Below, piece by piece: positions 35,739 through 46,180 of a stretch of DNA of 64,000 nt (position 1 is the stretch's first letter; each line of letters begins with the position of its first letter). The stretch covers positions 62,001 to 126,000 of the forward strand of contig NZ_JWLL01000003.1 in assembly GCF_000814025.1 (NCBI RefSeq), read 5' to 3'. This stretch comes from Tateyamaria sp. ANG-S1 (GTDB lineage Bacteria; Pseudomonadota; Alphaproteobacteria; Rhodobacterales; Rhodobacteraceae). The notes under the pieces were generated by a model, which searched no databases, had not been told where the DNA came from, and saw nothing but the letters and a program-made list of their open reading frames with translations. The position numbers were made by a program, and so were the translations under genes.

Positions 35739-37076
35739 TCACAACTCCGCGTAGATCTCCGCCACTTTTTGCACCGCTGCCTCGGGCGGCAGTTCCTCGC
35801 TTTCGCCCGTGCGGCGTGAGGTCAGTTCGACCACCCCGTTCTTGAGCCCGCGCGGCCCGACCGTGATACGCCAGGGCAGACCGATCAGGTCCATTGTGGC
35901 GAACTTGCCCCCTGCCCGTTCGTTGCGGTCGTCATATAGAGGCTCAAGCCCGAGCGCCGTAAGGCTGGAATAGAGCGCGTCACAGGCCGCGTCCGCTTCT
36001 TCGTCGCCCTGTTTCAGGTTCACGATCCCGCAGTGATAGGGCGTGACGCCTTCGGGCCAGATGATGCCCTTGTCGTCATGGCTCGCCTCGATGATCGCAC
36101 CCATCAGGCGGCTGACGCCGATACCGTGGCTGCCCATATGGACCGGCACCTGCTTGCCATCGGGGCCTTGGACGACCGCGTTCATGGCCTCGGAATACTT
36201 GGTCCCGAAATAGAAGATCTGGCCAACCTCGATGCCGCGTGCGACACGGCGACGGTCTTCGGGGATGTCGTTGAACAGCGCCTCGTCGTGGGTTTCGTCC
36301 GTGCGGGCGTATTTGGAGGTGAACTCCTCAAGCACGGCCTGACATTGTTCCACGCTGTCATAGTCGATGTCGCGGTCGCCAAAGGTCAGGTCCGTGACAG
36401 CACTGTCATAGAACACCTCGCTTTCGCCCGTTTCGGCCAGCACAAGGAATTCGTGGGTGTAGTCGCCGCCGATGGGTCCACCATCTGCGCGCATCGGAAT
36501 GGCCTGAAGCCCCATGCGCTCGTACGTGCGCAGATAGCTGACGAGATGCCGGTTATATGCGTGCAGCGCGTCCTCTTTCGTCAGGTCAAAATTGTAGCCA
36601 TCCTTCATAAAGAACTCGCGGCCACGCATCACGCCAAAGCGCGGGCGGATTTCGTCCCGGAATTTCCACTGGATATGGTAGAGCGTCAGGGGCAGGTCCT
36701 TGTAGCTGCCCACATGTGCACGGAAGATGTCGGTGATCAGCTCTTCGTTCGTAGGACCGAACAGCATGTCGCGGTCATGCCGGTCCTTGATGCGCAGCAT
36801 TTCCTGACCGTAATCGTCATAGCGCCCGCTCTCACGCCACAGGTCGGCTGATTGCAGAGTGGGCATCAGCATCGGGATGTGACCGGCGCGCACCTGTTCT
36901 TCGTGCACAATGTTTTCGAGCTTGCGCAGCACCTTGAAGCCCAAAGGCAGCCAGGAATAAATCCCAGCACTCGATTGCTTGATCATGCCTGCGCGCAGCA
37001 TCAAACGGTGGCTGACGATCTGCGCCTCGCTGGGGTTTTCCTTCAGCACGGGCAGAAAATAACGGCTCAAACGCAT
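35739..37076 (-). CDS. proS: Proline--tRNA ligase, short alphaproteobacterial form
   Basis: The 445-residue class II synthetase has motif 2 ([23 protein letters not shown], quoted in part), [10 protein letters not shown], and motif 3 around [14 protein letters not shown]. It lacks the ~180-residue editing insertion found in E. coli ProRS, as usual for alphaproteobacteria. It charges tRNA-Pro. The gene ends 13 bp before the serine hydrolase start. Upstream is an intergenic region of about 230 bp with one GC-rich stem. Confidence 0.95.
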   Translation of the reverse strand: MRLSRYFLPVLKENPSEAQIVSHRLMLRAGMIKQSSAGIYSWLPLGFKVLRKLENIVHEEQVRAGHIPMLMPTLQSADLWRESGRYDDYGQEMLRIKDRHDRDMLFGPTNEELITDIFRAHVGSYKDLPLTLYHIQWKFRDEIRPRFGVMRGREFFMKDGYNFDLTKEDALHAYNRHLVSYLRTYERMGLQAIPMRADGGPIGGDYTHEFLVLAETGESEVFYDSAVTDLTFGDRDIDYDSVEQCQAVLEEFTSKYARTDETHDEALFNDIPEDRRRVARGIEVGQIFYFGTKYSEAMNAVVQGPDGKQVPVHMGSHGIGVSRLMGAIIEASHDDKGIIWPEGVTPYHCGIVNLKQGDEEADAACDALYSSLTALGLEPLYDDRNERAGGKFATMDLIGLPWRITVGPRGLKNGVVELTSRRTGESEELPPEAAVQKVAEIYAEL

Positions 37077-37160
37077 CTACGCGCTCCCTCACAACATTTC
37101 GCCCTGATTAGGACAAAGCCCAAACGCCCGCAACGTCCCCTTCCCTGTTTTAGAAAAATC

Positions 37161-37195
37161 CCGGGGGAGGCCGCAGGCCGGGGGCAGAGCCCCCC
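37161..37195. repeat. GC-rich palindromic intergenic element
   Basis: Two adjacent inverted segments occur: AGGCC-GCA-GGCC and GGGGG-CAGAG-CCCCC. It lies between the divergent proS and permease genes and precedes ATAAAAATG. Such elements recur in Rhodobacteraceae intergenic regions; the remaining bases of 37077-37307 show no gene. Confidence 0.4.
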
Positions 37196-37307
37196 ATAAA
37201 AATGTCGTGCGCGTCAGCGCGCCTTTGGATCAAGCGTGACACCAAGGCCCTTGAAGCCACGGGCAAAACCCCGCATCTCTAAGCGCAACGCAAAACGTGG
37301 AATGCTC

Positions 37308-38414
37308 ATGGCCCTGCCCGTCCGCAAACAATTCAAGTATTGGGGGATCGCGGCAGCGGTCTTCTTTTTTCTGCTCTACGCCCTTGGCGACCAGCTTTTG
37401 CCGTTTTTTCTGGGCGCGGCCATCGCATACTTTCTTGATCCGGTCGCGGATTGGCTGGAGGCGCACGGATGCAGCCGCGGGCTGGCCACCGGCATCATCA
37501 CGATCAGCGCCATCATCATATTTGTCATCGTGGCCCTGCTGGTCATACCGACGCTGGTTGAACAGGCCGTTCAACTCTTCAACGCCGCGCCACAGCTTGC
37601 GCGCGATCTGAGCACGTTCCTGACCGAACGCTTTCCCAGCCTGCTTGATGAAGGCTCCACCGTACGCCAGACGATCAACTCGCTGGGCCAGACGATCTCG
37701 GAACGGGGCGGGCAGCTGCTTGAAACCGCGCTGACATCGGCGGCCAGCCTGATCAACATCGTTGTGCTGTTTGTCATCGTGCCGGTGGTTGGTGTCTATC
37801 TGCTGCTGGACTGGGACCGCATGATCGCCCGCGTCGATGAATTGCTGCCGCGCGACCACGCGCCGGTGATCCGGCGCCTTGCGGCAGATGTGGACACGAC
37901 CCTTGCCGGGTTCATTCGGGGCATGGGCACCGTTTGCCTGATCCTCGGCACCTACTACGCCATCGCCCTGATGCTGATCGGTTTGCAGTTCGGTCTGGTC
38001 GTCGGCTTTGTGGCCGGTCTTTTGACTTTCATTCCTTATGTCGGGGCCATTGTGGGCGGGCTGCTGGCGGTTGGGCTGGCGCTCTTTCAGTTCTGGGGCG
38101 AGTGGTGGTGGATCGTGGCCGTCGCGGTCGTGTTCCAGATCGGACAGATCGCCGAGGGCAACTTCCTGACCCCGAAGCTGGTGGGCAACAGCGTGGGGCT
38201 GCACCCCGTTTGGCTGATCCTCGCCCTGTCGGTCTTCGGCGCGCTCTTCGGGTTTGTGGGCATGTTGGTGGCCGTGCCGATGGCCGCAGCGCTCGGCGTG
38301 CTGGTGCGCTTTGTCATCGAACAGTATCAAAGCAGCCGTCTTTACACCGGTGTCACCGGGCAGGCACAGGCAGAGACACCCGCGCCAACGGCCACGCCAG
38401 AGGCCGAGGACTGA
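37308..38414 (+). CDS. AI-2E family permease
   Basis: The 368-residue membrane protein has seven or eight hydrophobic segments and the AI-2E/YdiK/PerM pattern: ALGDQLLPFFLGAAIAYFLDPV near the N-terminus (quoted in part) and FIPYVGAIVGGLLAVGLAL, EGNFLTPKLVG and LHPVWLILALSVFGALFGFVGMLVAVP in the second half. Family members transport varied solutes, and autoinducer-2 export should not be assumed. ATG 37308 has GTGGA at 7-nt spacing and is preferred to ATG 37302. hdaA follows after 2 bp. Confidence 0.88.
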   Translation: MALPVRKQFKYWGIAAAVFFFLLYALGDQLLPFFLGAAIAYFLDPVADWLEAHGCSRGLATGIITISAIIIFVIVALLVIPTLVEQAVQLFNAAPQLARDLSTFLTERFPSLLDEGSTVRQTINSLGQTISERGGQLLETALTSAASLINIVVLFVIVPVVGVYLLLDWDRMIARVDELLPRDHAPVIRRLAADVDTTLAGFIRGMGTVCLILGTYYAIALMLIGLQFGLVVGFVAGLLTFIPYVGAIVGGLLAVGLALFQFWGEWWWIVAVAVVFQIGQIAEGNFLTPKLVGNSVGLHPVWLILALSVFGALFGFVGMLVAVPMAAALGVLVRFVIEQYQSSRLYTGVTGQAQAETPAPTATPEAED

Positions 38415-38416
38415 TC

Positions 38417-39088
38417 ATGGCCCAGCAGCTTGGCTTTGACCTTCCGGTGCGCGTGGCACTGGGGCGGGATGATTTCCTTGTCGCGCCGTCCAATGCCGTT
38501 GCCCTGTCGATGGTGGATGCCTGGCGGGCCTGGCCCTCGGGCAAGTTGGCGCTGACAGGTCCCGCAGGGTCCGGCAAGACACATCTGGCCCATGTCTGGG
38601 CCGCCGAAAGTGGCGCACGGATCATTGCGGCCCACGACCTTGAGACGACGGCGCCGGACACCTTGTTCAACGGGCCTTTGGCCGTCGAGGACGTGGACCG
38701 CATTGCGCAAAACATGGCGTGCCAGACCGCCCTGTTTCACATCCACAACGCCCTGCAGGCGGCGGGCCACCCGCTTTTGATCACGGGTGAACAGGCACCA
38801 AACCTGTGGCGTCTGAGCCTGCCGGATTTGCAAAGCCGGGTAGATGCGGCAGGCCATGCGGCGCTGGATGCGCCCGATGACAGCCTGCTGGCTGCGGTTC
38901 TTGCGAAACTCTTTGCCGACCGGCAGCTGACCCCGCGCCCGGATGTCATCCCCTACCTCGTCACCCATATGGAACGCAGCTTTGCTGCCGCCCGCTCGGC
39001 CGTGGCTGCCATAGACGCGCGCAGTCTTGCCCAGAAAAAGCCCATTACAAGGGCGCTTGCAGCGGCATGTCTGGACAATCCCCGGTGA
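38417..39088 (+). CDS. hdaA: DnaA regulatory inactivator HdaA
   Basis: The 223-residue AAA+ protein begins with [10 protein letters not shown], where QLGFDLP is a sliding-clamp-binding motif. Walker A is GPAGSGKTH, followed by a DnaA-like AAA+ core and [16 protein letters not shown]. Hda-type proteins, bound to the beta clamp, stimulate ATP hydrolysis by DnaA after replication starts, preventing re-initiation. The gene is 2 bp after the permease, an order common in Rhodobacteraceae. A longer upstream reading inside the permease is rejected. Confidence 0.9.
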   Translation: MAQQLGFDLPVRVALGRDDFLVAPSNAVALSMVDAWRAWPSGKLALTGPAGSGKTHLAHVWAAESGARIIAAHDLETTAPDTLFNGPLAVEDVDRIAQNMACQTALFHIHNALQAAGHPLLITGEQAPNLWRLSLPDLQSRVDAAGHAALDAPDDSLLAAVLAKLFADRQLTPRPDVIPYLVTHMERSFAAARSAVAAIDARSLAQKKPITRALAAACLDNPR

Positions 39089-39140
39089 TCCGGCGGATAA
39101 GTGTCACTCAACCTTTACACTCCGCTCAGATAAGCCGCGC

Positions 39141-41309
39141 ATGACCAATGCTGACTTTCTCGGCTCGGATTTTCCCGAGCCCACGCCCCTTCCCGATCTG
39201 GACACCAGCGGTCCAGGTCGTTTTTTCAACCGCGAACTGAGTTGGCTCGGGTTCAACTGGCGGGTGCTGGAAGAGGCCGAGAACCCGCGTGTGCCGCTGC
39301 TGGAACGGCTGCGGTTCCTGTCGATCAGCGCGGGCAACCTTGACGAGTTTTACACGGTCCGCGTGGCGGGTCTGCGCGAACTGGCCATCGCTGGCAACAC
39401 GACCCCGGCCGCAGACGGGCTGACGCCAGCCGAACAACTGGTCCTGATCGACGAGAACGCACGCCAACTGATCCAGCGCCAGACCGAGGTCCTGTCAACG
39501 TTGAAGGCCGAGATGGAGGCCGAGGGGATTTCCGTCCTGACCGCCACCGACCTGACCGAAGAAGACAAGGCGCATCTGGCCGATGTCTTTCTGAACCGCG
39601 TCTTTGCCGTCCTGTCCCCGCTGGCGATTGATCCTGCCCATCCCTTTCCCTTCATCCCGAACACCGGCTTCGCGCTGGCATTGCAGCTGGAACGGTCCAA
39701 GGACAAACGGTCCCTTCAGGCCCTGCTGCCGATCCCTGCGCAGATCGATCGTTTCATCGCCCTGCCCGGCCCCGGCCACCGCTTTCTGCCGCTGGAGGAA
39801 CTGCTGGTCCTTCACATCCCCAGCCTGTTTCCGGGCTACAAGCTGAAGTCCCATTTCGGGTTTCGGGTCTTGCGCGACAGCGATCTCGAGGTTGAGGAAG
39901 AGGCCGAAGACCTCGTGCGCGAGTTCGAGGTCGCCCTGAAGCGCCGCCGCCGGGGGGAGGTTGTGCGCCTGACCCATTCCGCGGGCGCGCCCAAGGCGCT
40001 CAAGGCCGTGATCATGGAAGAACTGGGCGTCAGCGATGCCGAAGTGATCGAGATGGACGGCATGTTGGGCATGGCGGATCTGGGTGAGTTGGTTTTTGAC
40101 GCCCGCCCCGACCTGCTCTGGCCCTCCTTCACGCCGCGTGTACCCGAGCGGGTTACTGATTTTGACGGCGACATGCTGGCGGCCATCCGGCAGAAGGACA
40201 TGCTGCTGCACCACCCCTACGAGACATTCGACATGGTCGTGCGCTTTTTGCAGCAAGCCGCGCGCGATCCAAACGTGGTGGCCATCAAGCAGACGCTCTA
40301 CCGCACGTCCAAGAACTCGCCCATCGTCGAGGCGCTGTGCGAAGCGGCCGAGGATGGCAAGTCCGTCACCGCCCTTGTCGAACTCAAGGCCCGCTTTGAC
40401 GAAGCCGCCAACATCCGCCAGTCGCGACGGCTGGAACGAGCCGGTGCGCATGTCGTCTATGGCTTCATGGATTTAAAAACCCACGCCAAGATCAGCACCG
40501 TGGTGCGGCGTGAGGGCAAGGAACTGGTCACCTACACCCACTACGGCACCGGCAACTATCACCCCATTACGGCGCGCATCTACACCGACCTTTCGCTGTT
40601 CACATGCGATGCCAAGCTGGGGCGGGATGCGACCAAGGTCTTTAACTACCTGTCGGGCTATGCCCCGCCCGAGGGGCTCGACAACCTCGCCATTTCGCCG
40701 ACCACGCTGAAACCCCGCCTGCTTGAGATGATCGCGGCGGAAGCAGACTACGCGCGCGCGGGCAAGCCTGCGGAAATATGGGCCAAGATGAACTCGCTGA
40801 TCGACAGCGAGGTAATCGACGCACTCTATGCCGCCAGCCAGGCGGGGGTGAAAATCAGTCTGATCATCCGCGGCATCTGCGGGCTAAGGCCCGGCATCAA
40901 GGGGCTATCGGACAACATCCGGGTCAAGTCCATCGTGGGCCGCTTTCTGGAACACAGCCGCATCGTCTGTTTCGGCAACGGCCACGGACTGCCCTCGAAA
41001 AAGGCACGGGTGTTCATATCTTCTGCCGACTGGATGGGGCGCAATCTGAACCGGCGCGTAGAAACGCTGGTCGAGATCGAAAACAACACGGTCAAGGCAC
41101 AGATCGTAAGCCAGGTGATGGCCGCAAACCTCGCTGACGTCGCGCAAAGCTGGGTGATGGCGCCCGAAGGATCGTTTTCCCGGCCTGATCTGGCCGAAGG
41201 TACGTTTGCCTTCAACTGCCACCGCTTCTTCATGGAAAACCCGTCCCTTTCGGGTCGCGGGTCGGCGGGTGCCGCGGATGTACCAAAACTGACCCATACA
41301 GAAGACTAG
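39141..41309 (+). CDS. ppk1: Polyphosphate kinase 1
   Basis: The 722-residue protein shows all four PPK1 domains. [19 protein letters not shown] is at the N-terminus and FPFIPNTGF in the head domain. The catalytic C1 and C2 domains include [17 protein letters not shown], and the autophosphorylated His is in HYGTGNYHP. It reversibly polymerises ATP gamma-phosphate into polyphosphate at the membrane. The ATG at 39141 is selected since the N-terminal family motif starts nearby and the upstream reading overlaps hdaA. The exopolyphosphatase follows. Confidence 0.96.
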   Translation: MTNADFLGSDFPEPTPLPDLDTSGPGRFFNRELSWLGFNWRVLEEAENPRVPLLERLRFLSISAGNLDEFYTVRVAGLRELAIAGNTTPAADGLTPAEQLVLIDENARQLIQRQTEVLSTLKAEMEAEGISVLTATDLTEEDKAHLADVFLNRVFAVLSPLAIDPAHPFPFIPNTGFALALQLERSKDKRSLQALLPIPAQIDRFIALPGPGHRFLPLEELLVLHIPSLFPGYKLKSHFGFRVLRDSDLEVEEEAEDLVREFEVALKRRRRGEVVRLTHSAGAPKALKAVIMEELGVSDAEVIEMDGMLGMADLGELVFDARPDLLWPSFTPRVPERVTDFDGDMLAAIRQKDMLLHHPYETFDMVVRFLQQAARDPNVVAIKQTLYRTSKNSPIVEALCEAAEDGKSVTALVELKARFDEAANIRQSRRLERAGAHVVYGFMDLKTHAKISTVVRREGKELVTYTHYGTGNYHPITARIYTDLSLFTCDAKLGRDATKVFNYLSGYAPPEGLDNLAISPTTLKPRLLEMIAAEADYARAGKPAEIWAKMNSLIDSEVIDALYAASQAGVKISLIIRGICGLRPGIKGLSDNIRVKSIVGRFLEHSRIVCFGNGHGLPSKKARVFISSADWMGRNLNRRVETLVEIENNTVKAQIVSQVMAANLADVAQSWVMAPEGSFSRPDLAEGTFAFNCHRFFMENPSLSGRGSAGAADVPKLTHTED

Positions 41310-41322
41310 GCGCGACAGATGG

Positions 41323-41375
41323 GTCGGCGGGTGGGCGCCTTTCGGCGCTCGCCGAAACAGAGCCACCCGACCGAC
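41323..41375 (+). terminator. Large hairpin between ppk1 and ppx
   Basis: GTCGGCGGGTGG (41323-41334) pairs with CCACCCGACCGAC (41363-41375) with one bulge; inside it GCGCC-TTTC-GGCGC forms another stem. It starts 14 bp after the ppk1 stop and could end or attenuate ppk1 transcription before ppx. Confidence 0.55.
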
Positions 41376-41440
41376 GCCGTCATTGACCCACACCTCCGGC
41401 TGGTTCATCAAAGGGTAAACGTGCGTATTTCGGGGGCCTT

Positions 41441-42991
41441 ATGAACGTATCGGTTTCGCCACAGACCGGCGACGGCAGCCTTTTCGGCAAGCCCTTGTTC
41501 GACGATCCGTCGGCCCGCGCCCTGTCGCGTGTGGGGGTGGTGGATGTCGGATCGAACTCGGTCCGGTTGGTGGTCTTTGACGGGGCTGCACGCTCGCCCG
41601 CCTATTTCTACAACGAAAAGATCATGTGCGCCCTTGGCGCAGGTCTTTCGGACACTGGGCACCTCAATCCCGAAGGGCGTGTACGCGCGCTTGACGCGCT
41701 GACCCGCTTTCAGCGGCTGGCCGAAGGCATGGGCCTGTCGGATCTGTCGGTGGTTGCGACCGCTGCGGTCCGGGACGCAAGCGACGGGTTGGCGTTCCGT
41801 TCGGACGTGTTGCGCAAAACGGGGCTCAACGTCCGGGTCATCGACGGCCGGGAAGAGGCACGGCTGTCAGCGCAGGGCGTGCTGCTGGGCTGGCCGGGAT
41901 CCTACGGTCTGGTTTGCGACATCGGCGGGTCGTCCATGGAATTGGCCGAAATTTCCGACGGCGAGGTCGGGCGGCGCGTGACCTCGGACCTTGGGCCGCT
42001 AAAGCTGCAAACCGTCAAGGGCGGCAAGAAAGGGCGGCGCGCGCATATCAAGGCGGTTATGGAGCGGTTGCAGTCGGAAATGGGCGCACAACGCGACCGT
42101 CTGTTCCTCGTTGGCGGGTCCTGGCGCGCCATTGCGCGCGTCGACATGCACCGCCGCGGCTACCCCCTGCACGTGCTGCACGAATACCGGATGACGCCGC
42201 AGGCTGTCCAACGCACTGCAAAATTCATCCGTGAGCATGAAGATCACGAAGCGCTGCGCGGCGCCTGTGGCATCTCCTCTGCGCGCATGGCGCTGGTCCC
42301 GCTGGCCGCCGAAGTCCTGTGGCGCCTAGTCAAGACCTTCAAGCCGAAGGACATCGCCGTCTCAAGCTACGGCATCCGCGAGGGCATGCTTTATGAACAG
42401 ATGCCGCAACGCCTGCGTGATCGCGATCCGCTGATCGAAGCCTGCCGCTTTGCCGAGGCCAAGGACGCGCGCATGCCCGGGTTTGGCAAGCTGCTCTATC
42501 AATTCATCGAGCCGATCTTCAAATCCGCGCCGGAGCAGCGCAAACGACTGATCAAGGCCGCGTGCCTGCTGCATGACGTCAGTTGGCGCGCGCATCCCGA
42601 TTACCGGGCCGAGGTCTGTTTTGACAATGCGACCCGCGCCAATCTGGGCGGGTTGAAACACTCTGAACGTATCTTCCTCGGGCTGGCGTTGCTGCACCGT
42701 TATACGAACAAGCGCGAGGGCACGCATTTCGAGGGACTTTACGACCTGATCGACGACAAGACCAAGCGCGACGCCGAAATCCTGGGAAAGGCGATGCGCT
42801 TCGGGGCCATGTTGTGGATGGAGAAGGATGCAGAACGTGGCGAGTTCCGCTGGTTTCCCAAGAAACGCGAGTTGGAATTGCACCTGTCGCCTGACGCCAT
42901 GCCGCTCTTTGGTGAGGTGGCCGAAGCGCGCCTGAACTCCCTCGCCAGCTCACTGGGCGCGCAAGTTACGGTGAAAAAACGGCGGCGCTAG
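41441..42991 (+). CDS. ppx: Exopolyphosphatase, Ppx/GppA family
   Basis: The 516-residue protein has the actin-like ATPase fold motifs VVDVGSNSVRLVVFDG (phosphate 1), ATAAVRDASDG, DIGGSSMELAEI (phosphate 2) and a C-terminal HD-like helical region (ACLLHDVSWRAHPDYRAE). It removes terminal phosphates from polyphosphate; GppA-like pppGpp hydrolysis is also possible in the family. Together with ppk1 it sets the polyphosphate level. Its stop overlaps that of the opposing gene by 4 bp. Confidence 0.93.
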   Translation: MNVSVSPQTGDGSLFGKPLFDDPSARALSRVGVVDVGSNSVRLVVFDGAARSPAYFYNEKIMCALGAGLSDTGHLNPEGRVRALDALTRFQRLAEGMGLSDLSVVATAAVRDASDGLAFRSDVLRKTGLNVRVIDGREEARLSAQGVLLGWPGSYGLVCDIGGSSMELAEISDGEVGRRVTSDLGPLKLQTVKGGKKGRRAHIKAVMERLQSEMGAQRDRLFLVGGSWRAIARVDMHRRGYPLHVLHEYRMTPQAVQRTAKFIREHEDHEALRGACGISSARMALVPLAAEVLWRLVKTFKPKDIAVSSYGIREGMLYEQMPQRLRDRDPLIEACRFAEAKDARMPGFGKLLYQFIEPIFKSAPEQRKRLIKAACLLHDVSWRAHPDYRAEVCFDNATRANLGGLKHSERIFLGLALLHRYTNKREGTHFEGLYDLIDDKTKRDAEILGKAMRFGAMLWMEKDAERGEFRWFPKKRELELHLSPDAMPLFGEVAEARLNSLASSLGAQVTVKKRRR

Positions 42992-43362
42992 ATGTCGATC
43001 TCGTTGCCTGCATCGGGTGTCTGTTCAAGCTCTTGCGGTGTCTTGCGGCGGATGATGATGTCGCCGTTTTCCAGTTTCTCGGGCGGGTGATACACGCTCC
43101 AGTCCTCGACCTCATCCAGAAGGTTGCGCAAGGCCGGTCCCATCTGTGACGCGAAATCGCGCATGGCGGGTCCAAATTCCTCGGCCATGCCCTGCAAATT
43201 GTCCATCGCGGGCTCCATCTCGCGCATCAGCCCTTCCATGAGCATTTGCGCCCCGCGTTCCATCAGGGACAGCCCGCGTTCATCCTCGGCCTCTTGCGCG
43301 GTGGCGGACCCGGCAAGGATCGCGATGCAAGCTGCGGCAACAATCGGTTTCATGCCAACCAT
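42988..43362 (-). CDS. Exported Met/Glu-rich hypothetical protein
   Basis: The 124-residue protein has a signal peptide (MKPIVAAACIAILAGSATA). The mature part is acidic and Met-rich (LMERGAQMLMEGLMREMEPAMDNLQGMAEEFGPAMRDF, quoted in part), probably helical. It ends with a short basic strand IIIRRKTPQE. No domain recognised. It starts 7 bp after the nuclease stop, as the last gene of a minus-strand unit (DjlA-like, EEP, this one). Confidence 0.7.
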   Translation of the reverse strand: MVGMKPIVAAACIAILAGSATAQEAEDERGLSLMERGAQMLMEGLMREMEPAMDNLQGMAEEFGPAMRDFASQMGPALRNLLDEVEDWSVYHPPEKLENGDIIIRRKTPQELEQTPDAGNEIDI

Positions 43363-43369
43363 ATGGGGA

Positions 43370-44371
43370 TCATAGCACGATATCCAAGCTCACCGGAAAA
43401 TGATCCGATGCGGTGACCAAAGCGTCGCGCAGCGCAGGGTCGGACCAGCACTGCGGATCATCAAGCGGGTGCCAGATGCGCCAGGTCGGGGACCGCGCCG
43501 CCAGATCAGGCGAGATCATGATGTAGTCCAAGAGCGCCTGCAAAAACCGCTGTTCCGGCCCGATCCAGAAGCGCGCCGTGGTCGGGGTTGCACCCAGACG
43601 CCGCTGCAACGCCTGTCGCGCGTGCGGATCGAAAAGGGCCGTCTCCCCCGCACCCATGATGATCTCGACCGACGATCGGCCAAAGAGATGTTCGTATTCA
43701 TCAAGCCCCGGACCGTCATTGAGATCGCCCAGCAGGACAAGCGGCGTCGCCTCGGCCAGCACAGCGTCGATCCGCGTCCTGAGCCAAATGGCCTGCGCCA
43801 ACTGCTTGCGCCGGTTCGCGATAGATATGCGCATGACCTCGTCCCGGTCGCGGGCACCGTGCGGGGCCTTGGACTTGAGATGTGCCCCGATCATCCTGAG
43901 CAGCGTGCCACCAGCCGTTTCGACCAGCAGTTCCAGGGGTGGTTTGGAAAACACCACCGCATCTTCCGTGGCGTCGATATCCAGATCGATGCGGAAGCTG
44001 CCATCAAATCCCGGAGCCTCAGGATGGCTTTGCGGCGCGTGAGTCACGGTCAGCACATCCGGGTCGAAGAGCAGAGCGATTTCCTGCTGCGTGTCATTCG
44101 AGAACCCGATGATCGCCTGTCGTGCGCGCAAGTCGGCAAAACGGGCAAAGGTTTCCAGCGCGCGTATCGTATCGCGGCTGCGACTGTTATCAGGTGCCTC
44201 GATCACCATAATGGCGTCGGCATCCATGGCCCGAAAGACCACGCGCAGCGCCTCTATCTGCGCGGCGCGCGTGACGTCCTGACGGGACGACCAGTTGTCA
44301 TCGTTGAGCAGTGCCCCGTCGTCATCAAACAGGCTGTTCATCCATTCGACGTTGTAGGTGGCCAGGCGCAT
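43370..44371 (-). CDS. Endonuclease/exonuclease/phosphatase-family protein
   Basis: The 333-residue protein has the EEP fold: LATYNVEWMNSLF at the N-terminus, MVIEAPDN, IGAHLKSKAPHG, VLLGDLNDGPG and SDHFPVSLDI at the C-terminus. These supply the metal-binding Asn/Glu and the catalytic Asp and His. There is no signal peptide, so it is a cytosolic DNase-, RNase- or phosphatase-type enzyme; substrate unknown. Its start is at 44371, overlapping the upstream stop by one base (TGATG), and the long GC-rich N-terminal extension is rejected. Confidence 0.85.
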   Translation of the reverse strand: MRLATYNVEWMNSLFDDDGALLNDDNWSSRQDVTRAAQIEALRVVFRAMDADAIMVIEAPDNSRSRDTIRALETFARFADLRARQAIIGFSNDTQQEIALLFDPDVLTVTHAPQSHPEAPGFDGSFRIDLDIDATEDAVVFSKPPLELLVETAGGTLLRMIGAHLKSKAPHGARDRDEVMRISIANRRKQLAQAIWLRTRIDAVLAEATPLVLLGDLNDGPGLDEYEHLFGRSSVEIIMGAGETALFDPHARQALQRRLGATPTTARFWIGPEQRFLQALLDYIMISPDLAARSPTWRIWHPLDDPQCWSDPALRDALVTASDHFPVSLDIVL

Positions 44372-45051
44372 CAGCTTCGGGTGCTCAGCACTTCTTCCCA
44401 GGCGCGGTTGATGTCGATCATCCGCTTCTCCGCCAGGCGCACCGCCTCTTCCGGAACCCCGCGCGCCATCATCGCGTCCGGATGGTTCTCGCGCACCAGC
44501 TTGCGCCACGCCATGCGGATGTCATTCAGGTCCAAGGCTGGATCAACCCCCAGAACCGAGTACGGATCGGGCGTCGCATCCGGGACAAAACGTGCCCGCA
44601 GCGCGCGGAAATCCAAGTCTGAGATGTCAAAGATATGCGCCACTTCCTCAAGAAACGCATCCTCGTTCGGGTGATAGAAACCGTCCGCCATGGCGATGTG
44701 AAACAGCCCTTCGATGAGATCGGTCAGTGTCTCGGGTTGACTCGCAAACATGGCATGGATGCGCGTGGCGTAGTCCTCGAAACCGGCCACATCCTGACGT
44801 GCGAGGTTAAATACCTTGGCCGCACCCGCCTCGTCCTTGGCGGCGATGTGAAAGACTTCGCGAAAGGCCGTCACCTCATCCCGGGTCACCTGCCCGTCGG
44901 CCTTGGCCATCTTGGCCCCCAGTGCGATGACCGCGATGGCGAAGGCCACGCTGCGTTCCGGCGGGGCGCGCAACTTGTCAAAAACGTCTGTCAGGCTTTC
45001 GCCTGCGGTCAGCGCAGCAAGCGCGTCGGATATTCGGGCCCAAAGTGACAT
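44371..45051 (-). CDS. djlA: DjlA-like co-chaperone with TerB and J domains
   Basis: The 226-residue protein has a TerB-like helical domain (about 25-145, with AKADGQVTRDEVTAFREVF and a second acidic repeat MADGFYHPNEDAFLEEV) and a C-terminal J domain (about 160-226) whose HPD motif lies in VRENHPDAMMARG. The J domain activates DnaK. Unlike E. coli DjlA, no N-terminal TM segment is evident. It heads a three-gene minus-strand unit. Confidence 0.88.
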   Translation of the reverse strand: MSLWARISDALAALTAGESLTDVFDKLRAPPERSVAFAIAVIALGAKMAKADGQVTRDEVTAFREVFHIAAKDEAGAAKVFNLARQDVAGFEDYATRIHAMFASQPETLTDLIEGLFHIAMADGFYHPNEDAFLEEVAHIFDISDLDFRALRARFVPDATPDPYSVLGVDPALDLNDIRMAWRKLVRENHPDAMMARGVPEEAVRLAEKRMIDINRAWEEVLSTRS

Positions 45052-45060
45052 GGCGGTAAC

Positions 45061-45564
45061 CTATACCGTATCTTCTGGCGTGGCGTCAGCGCTTGCCGTC
45101 GCACCCAGCCGCTTTTGCATCAGCACCAGATCAAGCCACATGCCGTCCTTGCGGCCAACCTCGGGCATATGCGCGACCTTGGCAAAGCCCATGGCTGCAT
45201 GAAAGGCAATCGCCGCATCATTCGTGCCGCTGATCGCAGCGACCATGACATGATGACCGTCTGCCTGCGCGCGCGCCTCCAAAGCCGTCAAAAGCGTTTT
45301 GCCATGGCCATGTCCGCGCGCGCTTTCAGCCAACAAAATGGTGTGTTCGACCGTTGCAGCATAGCCCGGCCCACTGCGGAACGGGCCGTAGGTTGCAAAT
45401 CCACCCTCGTTTGGTAGAACTAAAACGGGCCATGCAGAGATCATTTCTTCGATAAAGAGCAACCGCTTAGGCGTCGTTGTGAATGTAATTTGCGTGTGCG
45501 CAATCACGTCGTTCCAGATGTCGGCGATCCACGGGGCGTCGCGCGGTGTCGCGTTCCGGATCAT
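45061..45564 (-). CDS. GNAT acetyltransferase, phosphinothricin-acetyltransferase-like
   Basis: The 167-residue protein has the PAT/Bar-type pattern: IADIWNDVIAHTQITFTTTP near the N-terminus (quoted in part), VEHTILLAESARGHGHGKTLL as the acetyl-CoA-binding loop, and GTNDAAIAFHAAMGFAKVAHMPEVGRKDG (in part). Substrates in the group include phosphinothricin, methionine sulfoximine and amino-acid analogues; none is proven here. The start overlaps the VOC gene stop by 4 bp. Confidence 0.82.
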   Translation of the reverse strand: MIRNATPRDAPWIADIWNDVIAHTQITFTTTPKRLLFIEEMISAWPVLVLPNEGGFATYGPFRSGPGYAATVEHTILLAESARGHGHGKTLLTALEARAQADGHHVMVAAISGTNDAAIAFHAAMGFAKVAHMPEVGRKDGMWLDLVLMQKRLGATASADATPEDTV

Positions 45565-46169
45565 AGGCTACGCGGCCCGTGCGGTGTGTCGAACTCCGCA
45601 TGCATACCGACCTCTCCGACCTCAAAGGCGACGCGATCATCTGACAGGTGCGGCGCAAGAACTGCGGCCAGCGTATCTCCGTCCGGGTGCGACAGGGTGA
45701 ACCGCTGCAGGCGGATACCAGTTGGTTCAAGGCGCCCGGCCGGATGTACGCCGATTGGCCACTCAATCAACGCGGGCCAGAGGTTTTCGAACGGCGTTGT
45801 ACCGTCATCCGATACCGCCATCCGCCAGGCCAAATCACCGCGGCGGACGGCCACCGGTGCGCCGGAACCATTCGGCATTTCTGCCAATTCACTGTCCATG
45901 TCCGTCACGGAGCAGGCCCAGTTTGACAGCCGTGCAACGCCTGTGAAACGGTCCAGGTCGTACCAGCGTGGCCGTTTGGGCGCGGGCACGGCAGGGTTCG
46001 GAGCAATGGCTTCAAGATAGAGCCCATCTTCCAGTCCCAGAAGCGCGTTATGCGTCTGAAAAACGGCATGTTCGCCACCGGACTGCATTTGCACACCCAG
46101 CGCATTCTCAACGCAAGCGCGGGCAGAGGCGAGTGTGCGCCCCCCCACAACGAGATGATCAAATAGCAT
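45561..46169 (-). CDS. VOC-superfamily protein (glyoxalase-like domain 3 type)
   Basis: The 202-residue protein begins MLFDHLVVGGRTLASA, then GVQMQSGGEHAVFQTHNALL and YLEAIAPNP, which is the pattern of the glyoxalase-3-like VOC group. Candidate ligands are His5, His35 and Glu in YLEAIAP. Substrate unknown. The ATG at 46169 follows an adjacent ATG at 46172; either may be used. It forms a pair with the acetyltransferase gene. Confidence 0.75.
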   Translation of the reverse strand: MLFDHLVVGGRTLASARACVENALGVQMQSGGEHAVFQTHNALLGLEDGLYLEAIAPNPAVPAPKRPRWYDLDRFTGVARLSNWACSVTDMDSELAEMPNGSGAPVAVRRGDLAWRMAVSDDGTTPFENLWPALIEWPIGVHPAGRLEPTGIRLQRFTLSHPDGDTLAAVLAPHLSDDRVAFEVGEVGMHAEFDTPHGPRSL

Positions 46170-46180
46170 CAATGTTCCAA